A DNA stretch of 64,000 bases, taken from the NCBI GenBank assembly GCA_039000515.1, contig JBCFYV010000925.1, positions 124,001 to 188,000 of the forward strand. Direction: 5' to 3'. Made by a program: the position numbers and the translations under genes. The stretch comes from Timema cristinae (taxonomy: Eukaryota > Arthropoda > Insecta > Phasmatodea > Timematidae). Under the pieces are notes generated by a model, which saw nothing but the letters and a program-made list of their open reading frames with translations, was not told where the DNA came from and ran no database searches. This document shows, piece after piece, positions 48,301-61,300 of this stretch (position 1 is the stretch's first letter; every line of letters begins with the position of its first letter).

Positions 48301-51300
48301 AACGCCGGCGAAGAAAAACTGGGTTTCATTTGAAAAAACCCATTTCCATCCCCCCCGACGAAAAAAAAAAAAAAGAATTTTAAAGATATAGAGGTTCTAC
48401 AGAGACACCCCCTACCACCTTTAGTTTCCCTTGTCGGTCCTGGGGCCCATCGAGCAGGAAGATCTAAAACCCGGGAAAGGAAATTGACTTGGAGCAAAAA
48501 ACTCTAAAGGGAGGAAAGCAAATCGAAAAGGGCCCCAATCGCCCTATCAACAATAAAGGGAAAACCGCCCACAAAAAGCTTGGGAAATTGGTCACCAAGA
48601 CACAAAAATTTTTTTTTTCCAAAAAGAGGGTTTGGACATTGCTGGGAACGTCAAGGGAGCAGAGGGCCCCTAAAACCCCTCAAAACAGGGTCGATTTAAA
48701 CCCCTTACTCTTTATTTTTCAGAAACCCTTTACGTACAGGGGTTGTCCCAATTTCGCAAAAAAGGGGCCCAAAAGGAACGGGGGGGAGTAATGGTGATCC
48801 AAACCCAACAAGCAACATAAAAAACCAACCCGGTAAACCCGGGGGAGCGGGGACCGGGGCGGTTTTTTTCCCAAAGTAAACGGGGACAAACATCGAAAAA
48901 AGAGTAGATTTTCCCCTGGGGACAAAAAAAAAATTTTTGGGGGGCGAAAAAGATTTTCCAGGAATGGGGGAACGGAAGGGCGAGGGATGACCCCCCTCCT
49001 AGATTTTCAAAATCGTTTGATTGGAGAAATTAAAAACCACCCGAAAACCCCCCAACCGTGAGTTTAAAACTAATATTACGACAAAAATGGAAAATTATAA
49101 AATTTTTTTTCATTTTATATGAACTTTTTTATTTTTAAATGATTTTTTTTTTGTTTAAAAAAAACTGCACAACTTTTTATTTTTTGGGTTTGGTAGCAAA
49201 CCCCCAAACATTTTAAGAGGGGTATTTTTTTAATTTAAAAAAAGAACTTTATGGGGTGTACCCGTTTTTTGAGAAATTTTTAAAGGACCCCAAACAATTT
49301 TGTTAAACAGATTGTAACCCCAAAAATTAAGATGAAACAGCTACAAAAAATTGAAAGGGGAAACTAAAAATTTTTTGAAATTTAAAGGACCCCGCCTATT
49401 TCCCCTTTAACATTTCTAGTCTTGGGGACAATGGCTTTGTATTGTTTCTTTTAAAATTCCAGTTAGCAAATGAAGGGCCCCGGTTCAAAAACCCGGGAAA
49501 ACTATCGGGGAAAAAAACGCCCTGACTAGCGGGAAACAGTGGTGCCCGGGTACTTCAACGGGAGGATATAAAAAAAATTTTAAGACCTCTGTTTGGGGCC
49601 CTAAGAAAATATTGGGTTTTGGGATATTTTTCCCCGGGGCCCCCAATACCAAGGGGCCCTAGAAAGCATTTTTTTGTAAAAAATTTGTAAAATTTTTATT
49701 TTTCAGAAAATTAAAGTTTTTTAATTATAGAATTTTTAAAAAATCTCTCAAATTTTTTAAAAGTTTTGCGTGATTTTTCCCTTCCTCTATAAATTTGGGA
49801 AACCGGGCCCAAAAACTGATTATACATAATCAAATTTGACAATTTTTGGGAAATAAAAGAAAATATTTATCCCCCAGCCACTAGGGGAAAGGGTATGTAC
49901 CCCCAGGGGGATAGAAAGGCCCTAGATTTGGCTTCTCTACCCTAGAGTAAGGGGGTTTTCCAAACTATAAAGGTTTTGCCCCTTTTAATTTTAAAAATTT
50001 CGGGTTCAACCAGCAAACCGCTAGTCAATGACCAGTAAAGACGGGAAGTTGGAGCAAAGCTAAAAAATCTCTGTAAAAAAAAAAAGTATTTTTGAAAAGG
50101 TTTGTTCTTTTTTGCTAAAATCCTATTTCCAAAATACAGTTTGAAGGAAAAAAACATTTTTTTTATTTTTTTAACTAAAAAGGAAAATTAACCCCTTAAA
50201 CCCCTTGCCCAAAAAGATTTTTTCTACTCTTTCTTTTTTTCAAACCAATTAAATAAAACCCAATATTTGGGACAATAAAAAAGGGGGAATTTAAAATTTT
50301 GGTGAGAAAAGGGGAAAAAAATTTTGAGAGATATCTAAAAATACATATATTTTTTTTCCTTTAATTATTTTTTGTAAATATCTAGGAAAGGGTATGGGCC
50401 TACTTTTGGATTTGTTTGGGAGAAGAGAAAAAAATGACTGCCCCGGTTTATTATTATTTTTTTTAACTAAAAATTTTTAAATCTTTTCCTAAAAATTGTA
50501 TTTTGGGTTTTTAGAGCGTGAAAAAATTTTTTTTTGGAAGAAAAAGGAAAAACCCTTTTTTTTTCAACGTAAATAAGCTTTTTTATTACTAAGGGGTTTG
50601 GTACTGCACTAGATGTTTAAAACAAAAGCGAATTTGGCTTAAAAGGGTTTTGGGTTGTTCTTTACACTTGCGGGTTTCCCCAAAGTTAATTCCCCGTGTA
50701 GTAGGTAAAAGGGGAGGAATGGGGAAGGGGGAAAATTTTAAAAAAAATTTTTTAAACAAAAAATTTTTTTAAGGGTTTTTGGGCCCAAAAAATTAAAAAA
50801 ATAAAATAATTATATATATATTTATTTTAAATTAAAATATATATTATTAGTGGGTTTCTTCTTAAAAAAAAATTTTTAAATCAATGAAATAAAAAAAAAT
50901 TTTAAAATTTAATAGGGTTAACCCAACAGTTTTTTATAAAGTTTAAAATTTTTTGGCATTGGGGCCCAAAAATTTTTTAAGGGAAAAAACCAAATGATGA
51001 AAAAGATTTAATTTGGGAAATTTTGTTTGAAGAAATTTGGGAGGTTTATTAAGGGAAAAATAAAATTTTTTTTTTCAATAAACCTTCAATTAATAGAGTA
51101 AAAAAAAAAACCCAAAATAAATGCAATTTTCCCAATTTAAATTTTATTTTTTTAAACTTAAACTTTTGTAATAAATGGGGGGAGTAAATAAATTTAATCC
51201 CAAAACCTTTTTTAAAAATTTAAAAAGGAAACTTCTTTTAATTTAATTTTTCCCAATCTGAAACTCATGAAAATTGATACAAGCTGAGGGTTTACATTTT

Positions 51301-52273
51301 TTCCCCCCGGATTTTGAAAAAAATTTATATTGATAAAACCCCCAAAAATACCCGGAACCCAAAAAGGGCCCCTTTTAGAGTAGAGCAGACAATCAGCTGT
51401 CTGTCCTTAAAACCATAAATATGTTGCAAGTTTTTTTGGAGTTTTTAAAAGGCTAAACCGCCCGGGAAATTTCCCCATCTCCCCTTTGGGGAATTTTTAA
51501 AGGGCCCCCGTTGCCCGGGTATTAGTGGCCCTAATAAAAAGTTTAGGGGGTTTTTAGCTTACTAACACCGTTTTCAAGTCAGTGTAGAAAAGGCCTAATT
51601 GATGAAAGGTTTTTCTTTCATTGTGGCTGGATGATTGATTTAATGTTTTTTGAGATGTGGGGAAGTGTTTTAATTTTGTGGTTTTAAATTTTTTTTAAAT
51701 TTTAAAAATTAAGGGCCCCCAAAAAAATTTTAAAAAGAAAGGGGAGAAGATAGTAAAAAAAAAAGGGGAATAACTTTCCCAAAAGCAAGGGGAAAAAGGG
51801 CTTTTCCCAAAAAATTTTCTAGTTATTGAAGTTAAAAAATTTAAATTTTTTTTTGAAAATTCTTTTGTAACCCGGAAACCCAAAATTGGGGAAACCCCCA
51901 AACTTACCCACGTCAAAAATTTTTCCCACTGACCCATCTGGGGAAAAAACCCTGTCCCCAAGGGCTTTTAAACCCGTTTAATTTTAAAAAGGGAAATTAT
52001 TTTGGGGGGTAAAAAAATGGTCGGCCATTTAAAAAAAAACCCCAAACAAATTTCCATCATTGTTTCCAGGGTCCCCCTTGTGTTTCCCGGGTTTGGGACA
52101 ATTTTTATTTTTTTAAAAAGGGTTTTTTGGATAAAATTTTATAGTAAAAAAACTATTATCAAAAATATTTTAAAATCTATAACGACCGGGCCCTGCCAAG
52201 AAAATTTCCCCAAAAACCCCCTTTTAAAAAGAAATGAGGGTTTTTTTTTTCTTACTTTAAATACAAAAAATGA

Positions 52274-52336
52274 GTGGGTTAGCTCAAGGGAAGCTTTGGT
52301 GCCCCAAGCAAAAGGGTTTTTGGGGTTCGATTACCA
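52274..52336 (+). mobile_element. tRNA-like SINE head in corrupted sequence
   Basis: GGGTTAGCTCAAGGG resembles an A box and GGGGTTCGATTACC, about 45 bases later, a B box. The spacing fits a tRNA-derived head. Confidence 0.35.
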
Positions 52337-55300
52337 TGTACACAACAATAAAAAATTGTTTTTTTCCCCATATTGGGGAAAAAAAAAAGTGCCCCCCTTG
52401 GGGGAACGGATTTTTTTTTTTAAAATTTTAAATTTTTTTTTGAATTTTAAAAAATTTAAAAAAAAGGCTTTTAAAATTTAAAAAACTCCATCAATGTAGA
52501 AAAATTTTCTTTCTTTTTAATGGTTTCTTCACCATAGTATATTTTATGCTCCAAGTTTTTCTTTTTAAATTTAAGACCAATTTAACTTAAAATTTTAACA
52601 ATATAAAAAATTTTAAATAAATAAAAATGCCCTTTAGTTTTCCCAACTTAATTATCTACAAATTTTAATTTTTTATTTTTTTTATTTATTTATTTAGTGA
52701 TAATGGAAAAAGGGGAAATTTTTAGTTAATCTTTGAAACCATTTTCAAAAAACAGGGAAAAGATGCCCTTTCAAAACCCAATGAAATTGAATAAGTGGAT
52801 GATTGCAAAATTTTTTTTTAGTGGGAAAATTTTGGTTTTTAAAGTTTCCAAAAAGGGAGGTGGGTGTGTAAAAATCGCCCACTTTTAATTTTTTAGTAAA
52901 AAAATTTATAGGGGCCAATCCAGGGCCCCTTGTTTTTTAAAAGGTTTTGATCCAAAACTTTGGTTTAAAAAAAAATAAAACCCAGGTTGGGTTTTTAAAA
53001 AAAACCCTAAAACCCTTTTTTTTTAATTTCCACTTTTCAAAAATGGGTTTATTTAAAATTAAGGTGTGAAAGTAATAAAACCTAATTTTAAAATTTGGGG
53101 AAATAAAGAAAATTGATAAAAAAATAGAAAGTTTTGGGTTTTGGGAAAAGTAAGATAAAAATTTTAGCAGCTTTGGGTGTAAAAGTAATTATAAAAATAG
53201 TTTTTTCGTGTAAAAAATTTAATTAAAACAATAGAAATTTTTTTGGTGTGAAAGTGGGCCTAATTATAAAAAAAAGCTACATTTTCATATAAAATAACGA
53301 TCAATATTTAAAACCCCATTGGGGAAAATATATTTTTTAAAAAATTAAAAAGTTTTAAGTTTTTTATAATTATTTTTAAAGAATAAAAACCTTAAACCAT
53401 TTTTAATTGTAAAGTGTTTTTTTAAACAAAAAATTTCAAAAATTTTTTTAAAAAAAACCTTAACTAATTTTAAAGTTTTTTTAAAAAAGGTTTTTGTGTC
53501 AAAATTTGTTAAAAATTTCTTGAAGAAAAAAATTTTTTATGTTTTTAGCTTTTAGAAAACCCTTTTATAGTAGTTTCCCAAAATTTAAGCATGCTTTTTA
53601 AAAATTTTTACTTTTTTTTAAAAATAGTTCACTTTCCCTTTTTTTTTTCCCAAAAATATTTTGAATCCCGGGGTTTTTCGGGGGTTTTCTTTTTCCCCCC
53701 GTTAACTATAAAACGCTAAAAAGCACTTTTGATTTGATACAAAATTTTTCTGTGCTTTAAACAGCGACTTTGCGATTTTAAAATTATTTGATATTTGGTT
53801 TTTAAACTAATTTACTAGCTCAGTTGTGAGGAGTAAACTGAAAGCATCAATTTTAAAAATTTTTTTTTGGGTGAAAAGGTAGAAATAAAATTCACCCCCT
53901 ATACCCCCGGGCCCGAGACTCCCCCCCGTTTCTCCCACCTTTGGGTTTTTATTTTGGTTAATGCAAAAACTGCGCCCTTTTGTTATTCCACCAAAAATTT
54001 GGGATTTTCAAAAGGTACTTTTCGTCGTTACGGCAAAGGGGTTGCGGATTATCCCCCTTAACTGTAGCAAAAACCTTTTTTAAACGGGGAAAAGTTTTTT
54101 GAAAATGAGGGGCCTCACTCAAAACCCCCAAATTAAAAGGGTTTTTACTCTTAAAAGGGAAACAAAAAAAATTTTTCCGTTAGTATTTTTAAAGAGTTTA
54201 AAGGTGTTTGGGTTGAAAAACTTTTTTTTTTTCCCCTTTTTTTTCCCGGATAAAAATTTTTTAAAAAACAAACATTTTTTTTTAAGTTATATATCAAAAT
54301 ATTTTTTTGCAAAAAATCCCAAATTTTAAATAAAAATTTTAGTTGTTATTATATTTACCAAAGAAAATTTTTTGTTTTTTACCTATATACAATCTTTAAA
54401 AAAAATTTAGGGTTTCCCGTGGAAATGTGAAAAAAAAAAAGAATGGGTTTCCCCAATTTTTCCTTTTCTTCCCCTCCCCTCACACACATTCTTCCTCTTT
54501 TTACACCACTCTATCAACAATCTCTCTCAAATTTTCTTATCAACTCTTTTTTTAAATTCTATTCTTATACTAAATATCTGTTTTAAAACTCACTTTTTCC
54601 CTCCTAAAAATTACTCTCTTTCTGTTCAAATTTCCCCTCACCAATCTTTTCTTCCCCCCCCAAACTATCCCCTAAAGCTCTCTCACTCAAATTTTTCTCT
54701 AAAAAAATTTTGAAACCCCCTAAAAATTTAAGTGGAAAAAAAAGGAAACATACCCTGACCGTACTGTAGTATTGTTTTACTATTTTAAAATTGAACATAA
54801 AAACCCCCTTTAAAGGGAAAAAAAAAAACCTAAAAAAACACAAAACAAGAAAATTTAAAAATCTTCATTTTAAACATATTTTAAGATTTTTTTTTTTTAG
54901 TTTTTTTTTTTTAAAATAAATACTAAAAACATTTTTAAAAACATTTGTATTTTTTTATATTTTATACCCTAAAGCAGAAAAAAAAAAGATAAAAAATTTT
55001 TTTTTAAATGAAATTGACAACTTAATTTTTTTAAATTTGCAAACAAAATTGCCACTTATTCCCCTGTTTTAAATGTGAACAAACCCAAATTGCAAAATTC
55101 CAATAATAAAAAAACCCGTTTTACCTAGTTTAAGAACCCAAATCTAAAATTTTTTTTTAATGAAGCACCCAAAGAGAAATATTTTAAATTTGCAGATTGA
55201 AAGGTTTAAATGTGTTTTTTATTTTGTAAAACTATTTTTTTTTTAAAGAAAGGGGGAAAAAATTTTTTATTCAGAGATGTACAGCCTTTGCAGAAAATAA

Positions 55301-57139
55301 TTTTTTTTCCTTTGGTGACAAAAGCAATGAATAAAAAAGAAAAAATTTCTTGTAAATGGGGTTTTTTTTTGGGGAAAAAACGACTATTTTTCTCGAAAAT
55401 CGTAAAAACCCCCAAAAATTTTAAAAAATAAGTGGTATTTTTTAAAAAATTTGTTCAGTTTTTCCCGGGTTAATTTCTTTTCCCGGGAAGTGAGATTTAA
55501 AATTTTTATAAATAAGTTTTTTAAAATTTTTTGAAAGCCCCTTTTTTGGTATTTTTACGATTTTTTGATAAATTTTTTGGGTTTTTTGGAAAATTTTTTG
55601 TTTGAAAAAATTGCTTTTTTTGCGTTTTTACTTAGACATAATTGTATATAAAATAATTTTTGTAATCAATTTCTACAAATAAAGAAAAATTTTAAAACCA
55701 ATGCATTATAATTTTTTTATGTAATATTAGCAGTGGGGGCCCTGTACCCAAAAATTATTTGGGGGTTTGTCTAAAAATGTTTAACCTTTTTTTTTAAAAT
55801 TTTTGTAAAAAAAAAGAAACATGTAAAAAAAAAAAATTTTATTCGGGAAAACTTGAAAAAAATTTCTTAACAAAAAAATTTATTATTTTTTTATTTTACT
55901 TTAACTTAAATTGTTTAATTTCAAGAAACCCCTCTTCTCCACTTTATCACATTAAAAAAAAAAGATACCCGGGTTTTTTAAGCAAAATTTCACGCGGGAA
56001 AAAAAAAAAAAATTTCCCTTCCACCATCATGCCAGAGAGGGCACCCCGGAGAAACCCAGTGCTCTCTTTCCCTGGAAATTCCCCCCCCTCCCCAACCTCC
56101 CCTAGTGGCGCATGCGCACAACAGTCAAACACCACTTCTTTGGGGCCACTGTAAAGGGTGCAAAGTTCCATACAAAAAATTTTTTGTATTTTTTTTCAAA
56201 AAACCTGGGGGGGGGCTACTGTTTCCTGCCCATTAAAAATTTAAGGAATTATATTGTACTACAAAAATAAAGAAAAAAATTAAAAAAAAAAATGACTCAT
56301 TATTTTAAAAATTTTTTTCGAAAATAAAAAAGTAAAAATTTAAGGGGGTTTGCTGAGTTTCCGCATGTTTTAACAGGGACCCCGCCATTTCATTTTTTAA
56401 GAGGATGTCAGCTTCAAAAAAATGTCCCCCAAACACATGCACCCCTTAGAAAATGATGAAGAAAGATGTTTCCAAATTACCAAGAAAGAGAGGGGGAAAG
56501 GGGGGTTGAGCCCCCGAAAAAGGGACTTTCCCTGCATCATTTTTCACTAAATTTAAAAATTTTGAAAAATATGTTTTGGGTTTTTAGTATTAAAAAAAAA
56601 TGGAAGCTCACATTTCCTCATGAAAAAAAGTTTGGGGGAAATTTACATAAAGGGAAAAATTTAAAAATTTTTATGTATGCCCCCCCCCATTTTTCGGGGG
56701 ATAAAAAAACTGTATAAATTTAGAAAAAAAAGGGCATAATAAATAAAATATAGAAATTTTTAAAATTCAATTTTTTTTTTAAAAAACCAAAATATTTTTC
56801 CGAATTTAGGTACAAATAAAAAATGGGAAATTGCTGTTATTCTCAGGGGGGTTGTGTTTTTCCCTCTTCTCTCTAACGGGTGCTATTTTTTTCCTTTTTT
56901 ATCCCTCTTTGTTTAAAATGTGCAACAATGTCAAATTAATTTATTTCCAATAATTTTTTACGAGTTTTAAAGAAAAATTTTTAAATTTTTTTTTTAAAAG
57001 TTGTGGGGAAAATTTTTGGGCTGGGGCACCCCTCCCTCCCCCCCCTTTTTTTAAAAAACAAATAAACCCCTTTTGTAAAAAAAAAGATTTTAAAAAATTT
57101 GTTTGGGATTTTAACTTAAAAAAGAAATATATGCTGAGT

Positions 57140-57220
57140 GTTCGAAGCTTAGTCCTTTTGGAGCCCCCCTTTTCTACGGAAATAAAGGTCCCGGGCTCGA
57201 TTTTTTTTGGCATGCCCGAA
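57140..57220 (+). mobile_element. SINE family B relic in corrupted sequence
   Basis: AAAGGTCCCGGGCTCGATT, then a T-run, GGCATGCCCGAAA corresponds to AAAGGTCCCGTGTTCGATT, CCCGGAATGTCCGAAA at 20,222-20,256. The bases between the two words were replaced by a run of eight T. Confidence 0.5.
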
Positions 57221-58254
57221 AAATTTTTTTGGAAATGTTTTTTTTCCCCCTTTAAGTGATAAATTGGGGCCCGGGGGGAAAAAAAATTGGATTTTTGTTG
57301 TCCTTAGATTTAAGATTAGAGTAAAAAAGTAAAAAATTACAAAGGCGAAAAACCCTGAACAAATCTCGGTGCTAAAAAAATTTTAAAAAAAAAGAATAGC
57401 ACAGAAAACCCCTACAATGGTTTTCCCACGAAACTTAATTTGGAGCCACCCCAGTATTATCTGGGTTTTCATTTTTTACAGACGGGGTTAAGGGGAAAAT
57501 AGCAATATGTGCTTTTTGAGAACAGAATGCCCCCAAAACATCAATTTTCCCACCTCCCCCCTTTCCCCCCCCTTCACAATCATAAGCCAACATATGGCCC
57601 CTCTTTTTCAATCACTCTTTTTTATGTTTTTTCCCTTTCAAATGTTTTTTCCAAATTTTAAATTTTTCCCCCCTTTGTTCAGACTTTAAACGAATTATTT
57701 TTTGAAAAAACCCCACCAAAAATATTTTGGTAGGCCCCCAATTAAATTTCCCCGCGTCAAGATGCTTTTTTTTAAAATTTTTAAATAATATGTAAAATGC
57801 AATAACAGAAATTTAAAAAATCCCAAATTTCGACATCATTTAGTGAAATTTTTTAAAATACTTAACGTCCACCGTCCCCCCCCCCCATTTTTCCCAACAA
57901 AAAACTTTTAGTTGGGGCATATTCTATAAACCAAAAATTTAGTGATTTTAATTAATTTTTAATTTTAAAAAAATTAATTACAATAGTGTGTTAATGTGAC
58001 CCAATATCAAAAATGGGAAAATGAAACCCAATTTCTTTTAAGGGGAAAAAGGGGAAAGGGCCTTTTTAGAAAAATGAAACCCTTTTGGTTTTTCCCATTC
58101 GGGTTTTTGAAATTGACCCCTTTTCCCCCTTTAAAAAAAAATTAAATGAGATTTAGTGTTTTTAAATCATTTTTAAAATTTTTTAACTTTAAAAAAAAAA
58201 CCCGATTTTTTGGGTTTTTCGGCCCCCGGGGTAAACACACCCCGGTTTGGGGAA

Positions 58255-58320
58255 AAAGGTTTGTCAGACTTCTGTCCTGCGGGCCCCGGGGTTTAATCCC
58301 GGGTTCCCAAAAGAAAAAAA
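58255..58320 (+). mobile_element. tRNA-like B-box region in corrupted sequence
   Basis: GTCAGACTTCTGTCCTGCGG followed by GCCCCGGGGTTTAATCCCGGG resembles a tRNA-like head similar to the one at 610-680. Weak. Confidence 0.3.
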
Positions 58321-61300
58321 AAACCCCTGTTTGCCAAACCCTTTCCTTACCTCAAAAACAAAGTTTTTTTTTCAAAAACTTGTAATGGGGGAAAAATTTC
58401 CCAGGCCTCCACCAGGGTTTTGGGAAACCCCCCACTTAAACTGTGGGTTTAAATCCTTTTCATTCACAACCCCCTCCCCCTTTTCACATTAGAAAAAATT
58501 TCGAATTCCCCCCCAAAAAAAAAAGGGTTTTAGTAAACCGCGGTGATAATGTAATAATAAAAATTTAAATAATAATTTTTTGGGCCCCCCGACTTATGTT
58601 TTCATTATAAAAACCCCAAAAAGAAAGAAGGGGATTACTTCCCTAACCCGCCCCCAACCTCCCCCCTCTTTCCCTTTCCCCCAAAAACACCCCGGGACTT
58701 TCCAGTCCACCGCGGGACGAAACTTTTTTTTTTGGTTTCAAGGGGACAGCCCGTTAGAAAACCACTCGCCCCTTTTCCCCCTAAAGAGCACAAACGTTTA
58801 CCCTTACAAAATTTTTTCTAAAAATTAGCTTGTCCAAACAATTTAAATGCTCCTTAAAGGAGTTTTGGTAAAACCTTCCCCCCCTAAAAAGTGTTGGGCC
58901 CTCACAAAGGAGCCTTGAGAAAGCAGAGAGAAGCTGGGGGGTGAGTTGTGAAAAAGGGGTTTGGGGAAAAGGTATGTGGGAAACCATAGCTTGATTCGTT
59001 TTTTTTATTAGTAGAAAACCCAAAGGGCCTTGGGGGCCCCTACAACACTATCAAGGTGTGTCATTTGAGTTTTAATCTATGAAAACCTTTACTCGTGCTG
59101 TTTAATCAAACCTAAACCCCCTGGCGAGAAACCCCAATATTTTTTTTTTATTTCCCCCCATATTAAAAAAAACCTTTTTTAAAAAAAACTAGTTTACCTT
59201 AAAATTATAAAGGGGTTTTTTTTTTTTAAATAATAAATTCAAAATAATGGTTAAACTTTAAAATAAATAATTAACATTTTTAAAAAACCCAAGAAAAATT
59301 TAATGAATTTTTAAAATTTTTTTATCTAACCTGATACAAAAGGAAACCTTAAATAAAACCCCTACTTTACTTAAAAAAAAATACCCAAAATTTTTTTCAA
59401 ACTAAACCGGGGCCCCCCTGGCCCCAAGGGGCAAACTTGCTGTGACCCCAAACCATGCAAGAAATTTCCAAACCCCGGGGGACCCAGGGAAAAGTAGGGG
59501 GAAACCCCTACCCCAAAGAGTAGTAGCCCGGGGGGGAAAAAGGGGGCGTTATGAAAAAAGAAATCTTTGGCCAAAAGAAGGCAGAGAAGGGGGGGGGGAA
59601 GAGGGGGGAAGAGGTAGGGCGAAGAATGGGCCCCCCCAAGCCCAAAAATTAAAGGGTAGGCCCCTCCCAATTACTTTTTTTTTTTCCTACACCAGACCCG
59701 GGTTATTTTGTGGGCCTTGATGGGGAAACGCCCGCCAAAAGTAATTACTGCTCTTGAATTTTAAATAGGAAGTGATTTTTCCAAGGTAAAAATTGGCTGA
59801 AAAATTTTGGTGAAAATTGCCTTTTCCGGGGGTAGCCATTAAATTTAGTCATGCCCACCACCATTTTTTAAAATTTTGGGAAATAAAAAAACAAAACAAT
59901 TTTTCCCCTACTCTAGCTATTTTAAAATAAAAAAAACTAAAACCAAAACCCAAAGGTTTGGTTAAAGAAGATTTTTCGCTGAAAGAAATATAATACTTTG
60001 TCCCAGCAAAATTTGCATTGTTAATTTTTTTAAAAAGGCACGGTTTAAAATTGGTTTGGGAATTATTTTGAAGTAAAAATAATGTCAAAAAGGGCCCTTT
60101 TATTTGGGTTTTTTAAAAAGGAAAGAATTTTTTTAAAGGAAACCCTATTAGAAAATTTCCAAATTTTTTCGTGAAAATCATGCCTTTATATGTTTTATTT
60201 TTATTTTTTTTTAGAAAAAGTTTTTAATTTAAGGGAATTTAAGTTCAGACTTTCCCTTAAAAGAAATTTATTAAAAAAGATGAAAATTTTTTAGGCGCCC
60301 AATTAAACAGGGCCTTTAAGATAAATTTTTGAAAAGTTGAAAAATTTGAGGTAAAAAAAGCTCTGACAAATTTTAAAAATTTTTGGAAAAACGTGTTTGA
60401 AACTTTTTAAATTTTTACATCCAAAAGTGTGAAAATTTTTCTGTAAAATTTTACTTTTTATTTTAAATCGTTAAAAAAACCTACCGAAACTAAATCAATT
60501 AAAAATATAATATCATTTTTTTAATTTTATTACGTTTAACATAAGGGTTTTTTTTTTTCTGTTTTTTTTACAATTTTAGGACGGGGGAAAGGTTTTTAAA
60601 GGCCTCAGTCTTTTATTAAAAACCTTTGACCCCTTTGTCCATCTTTAAAATTCAGAATAATGCGGGGCCCAAAGTGATACCAGTCCCAAATAGCTTTTTG
60701 GTAATTTGATTTCTTCTACGGTTTCCACACATACCCCCATATTTTTTTTTAAACCAGTAGCTTTTTTAATTAAGGAAGTGGGGTTTTTTTATGGAAAAAA
60801 GTGGGGGGAAATACGGAAAAAACTCAAGTTTTATTTGTTTAGGCTACTATCTTCGGAAATAGCATGAAAAAAACTTCAAAAGACCCCCATGATGCTTTAC
60901 TGTGAGAGTTGCCCGCCTTTTGGGGTTGTTTAACTTTTTCGCTAGGGAAAAAAATTTTTTGGGTTTTGTGCTTCACAAAAATTTTTGAAAGGTAAGCCTT
61001 AAAATATTGGAAAAAACCTACTACAATGTGACTTAAGTTTTAAACAAACCCCTTTAATGAAACCCTAAAATAGTTGTGTTTTTTTTTTGTTTTTTGAGTT
61101 TTGGTTTTTTCAGTGACAGAAATTTTTTAATCATTTTTGGGAAAAACTGCCAAAAAATGGTGGTCGGGGAATTATGGAAGGGGCCTGGTTTTTCCAAATC
61201 CCCGACTAAACTAAAAAAAAAGGGGTTTAAAAGTAAATTTTTTTTTAAAATTTTTTTTAACTTTTTTTAAAAAAACAATTTTTAAAAAAAACAAAAAAAA

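Noticed and set aside
54470..54600. Pyrimidine-rich segment as a cleaner island containing a gene
   Set aside because: Locally less smeared but low in complexity, with no coding or repeat match.
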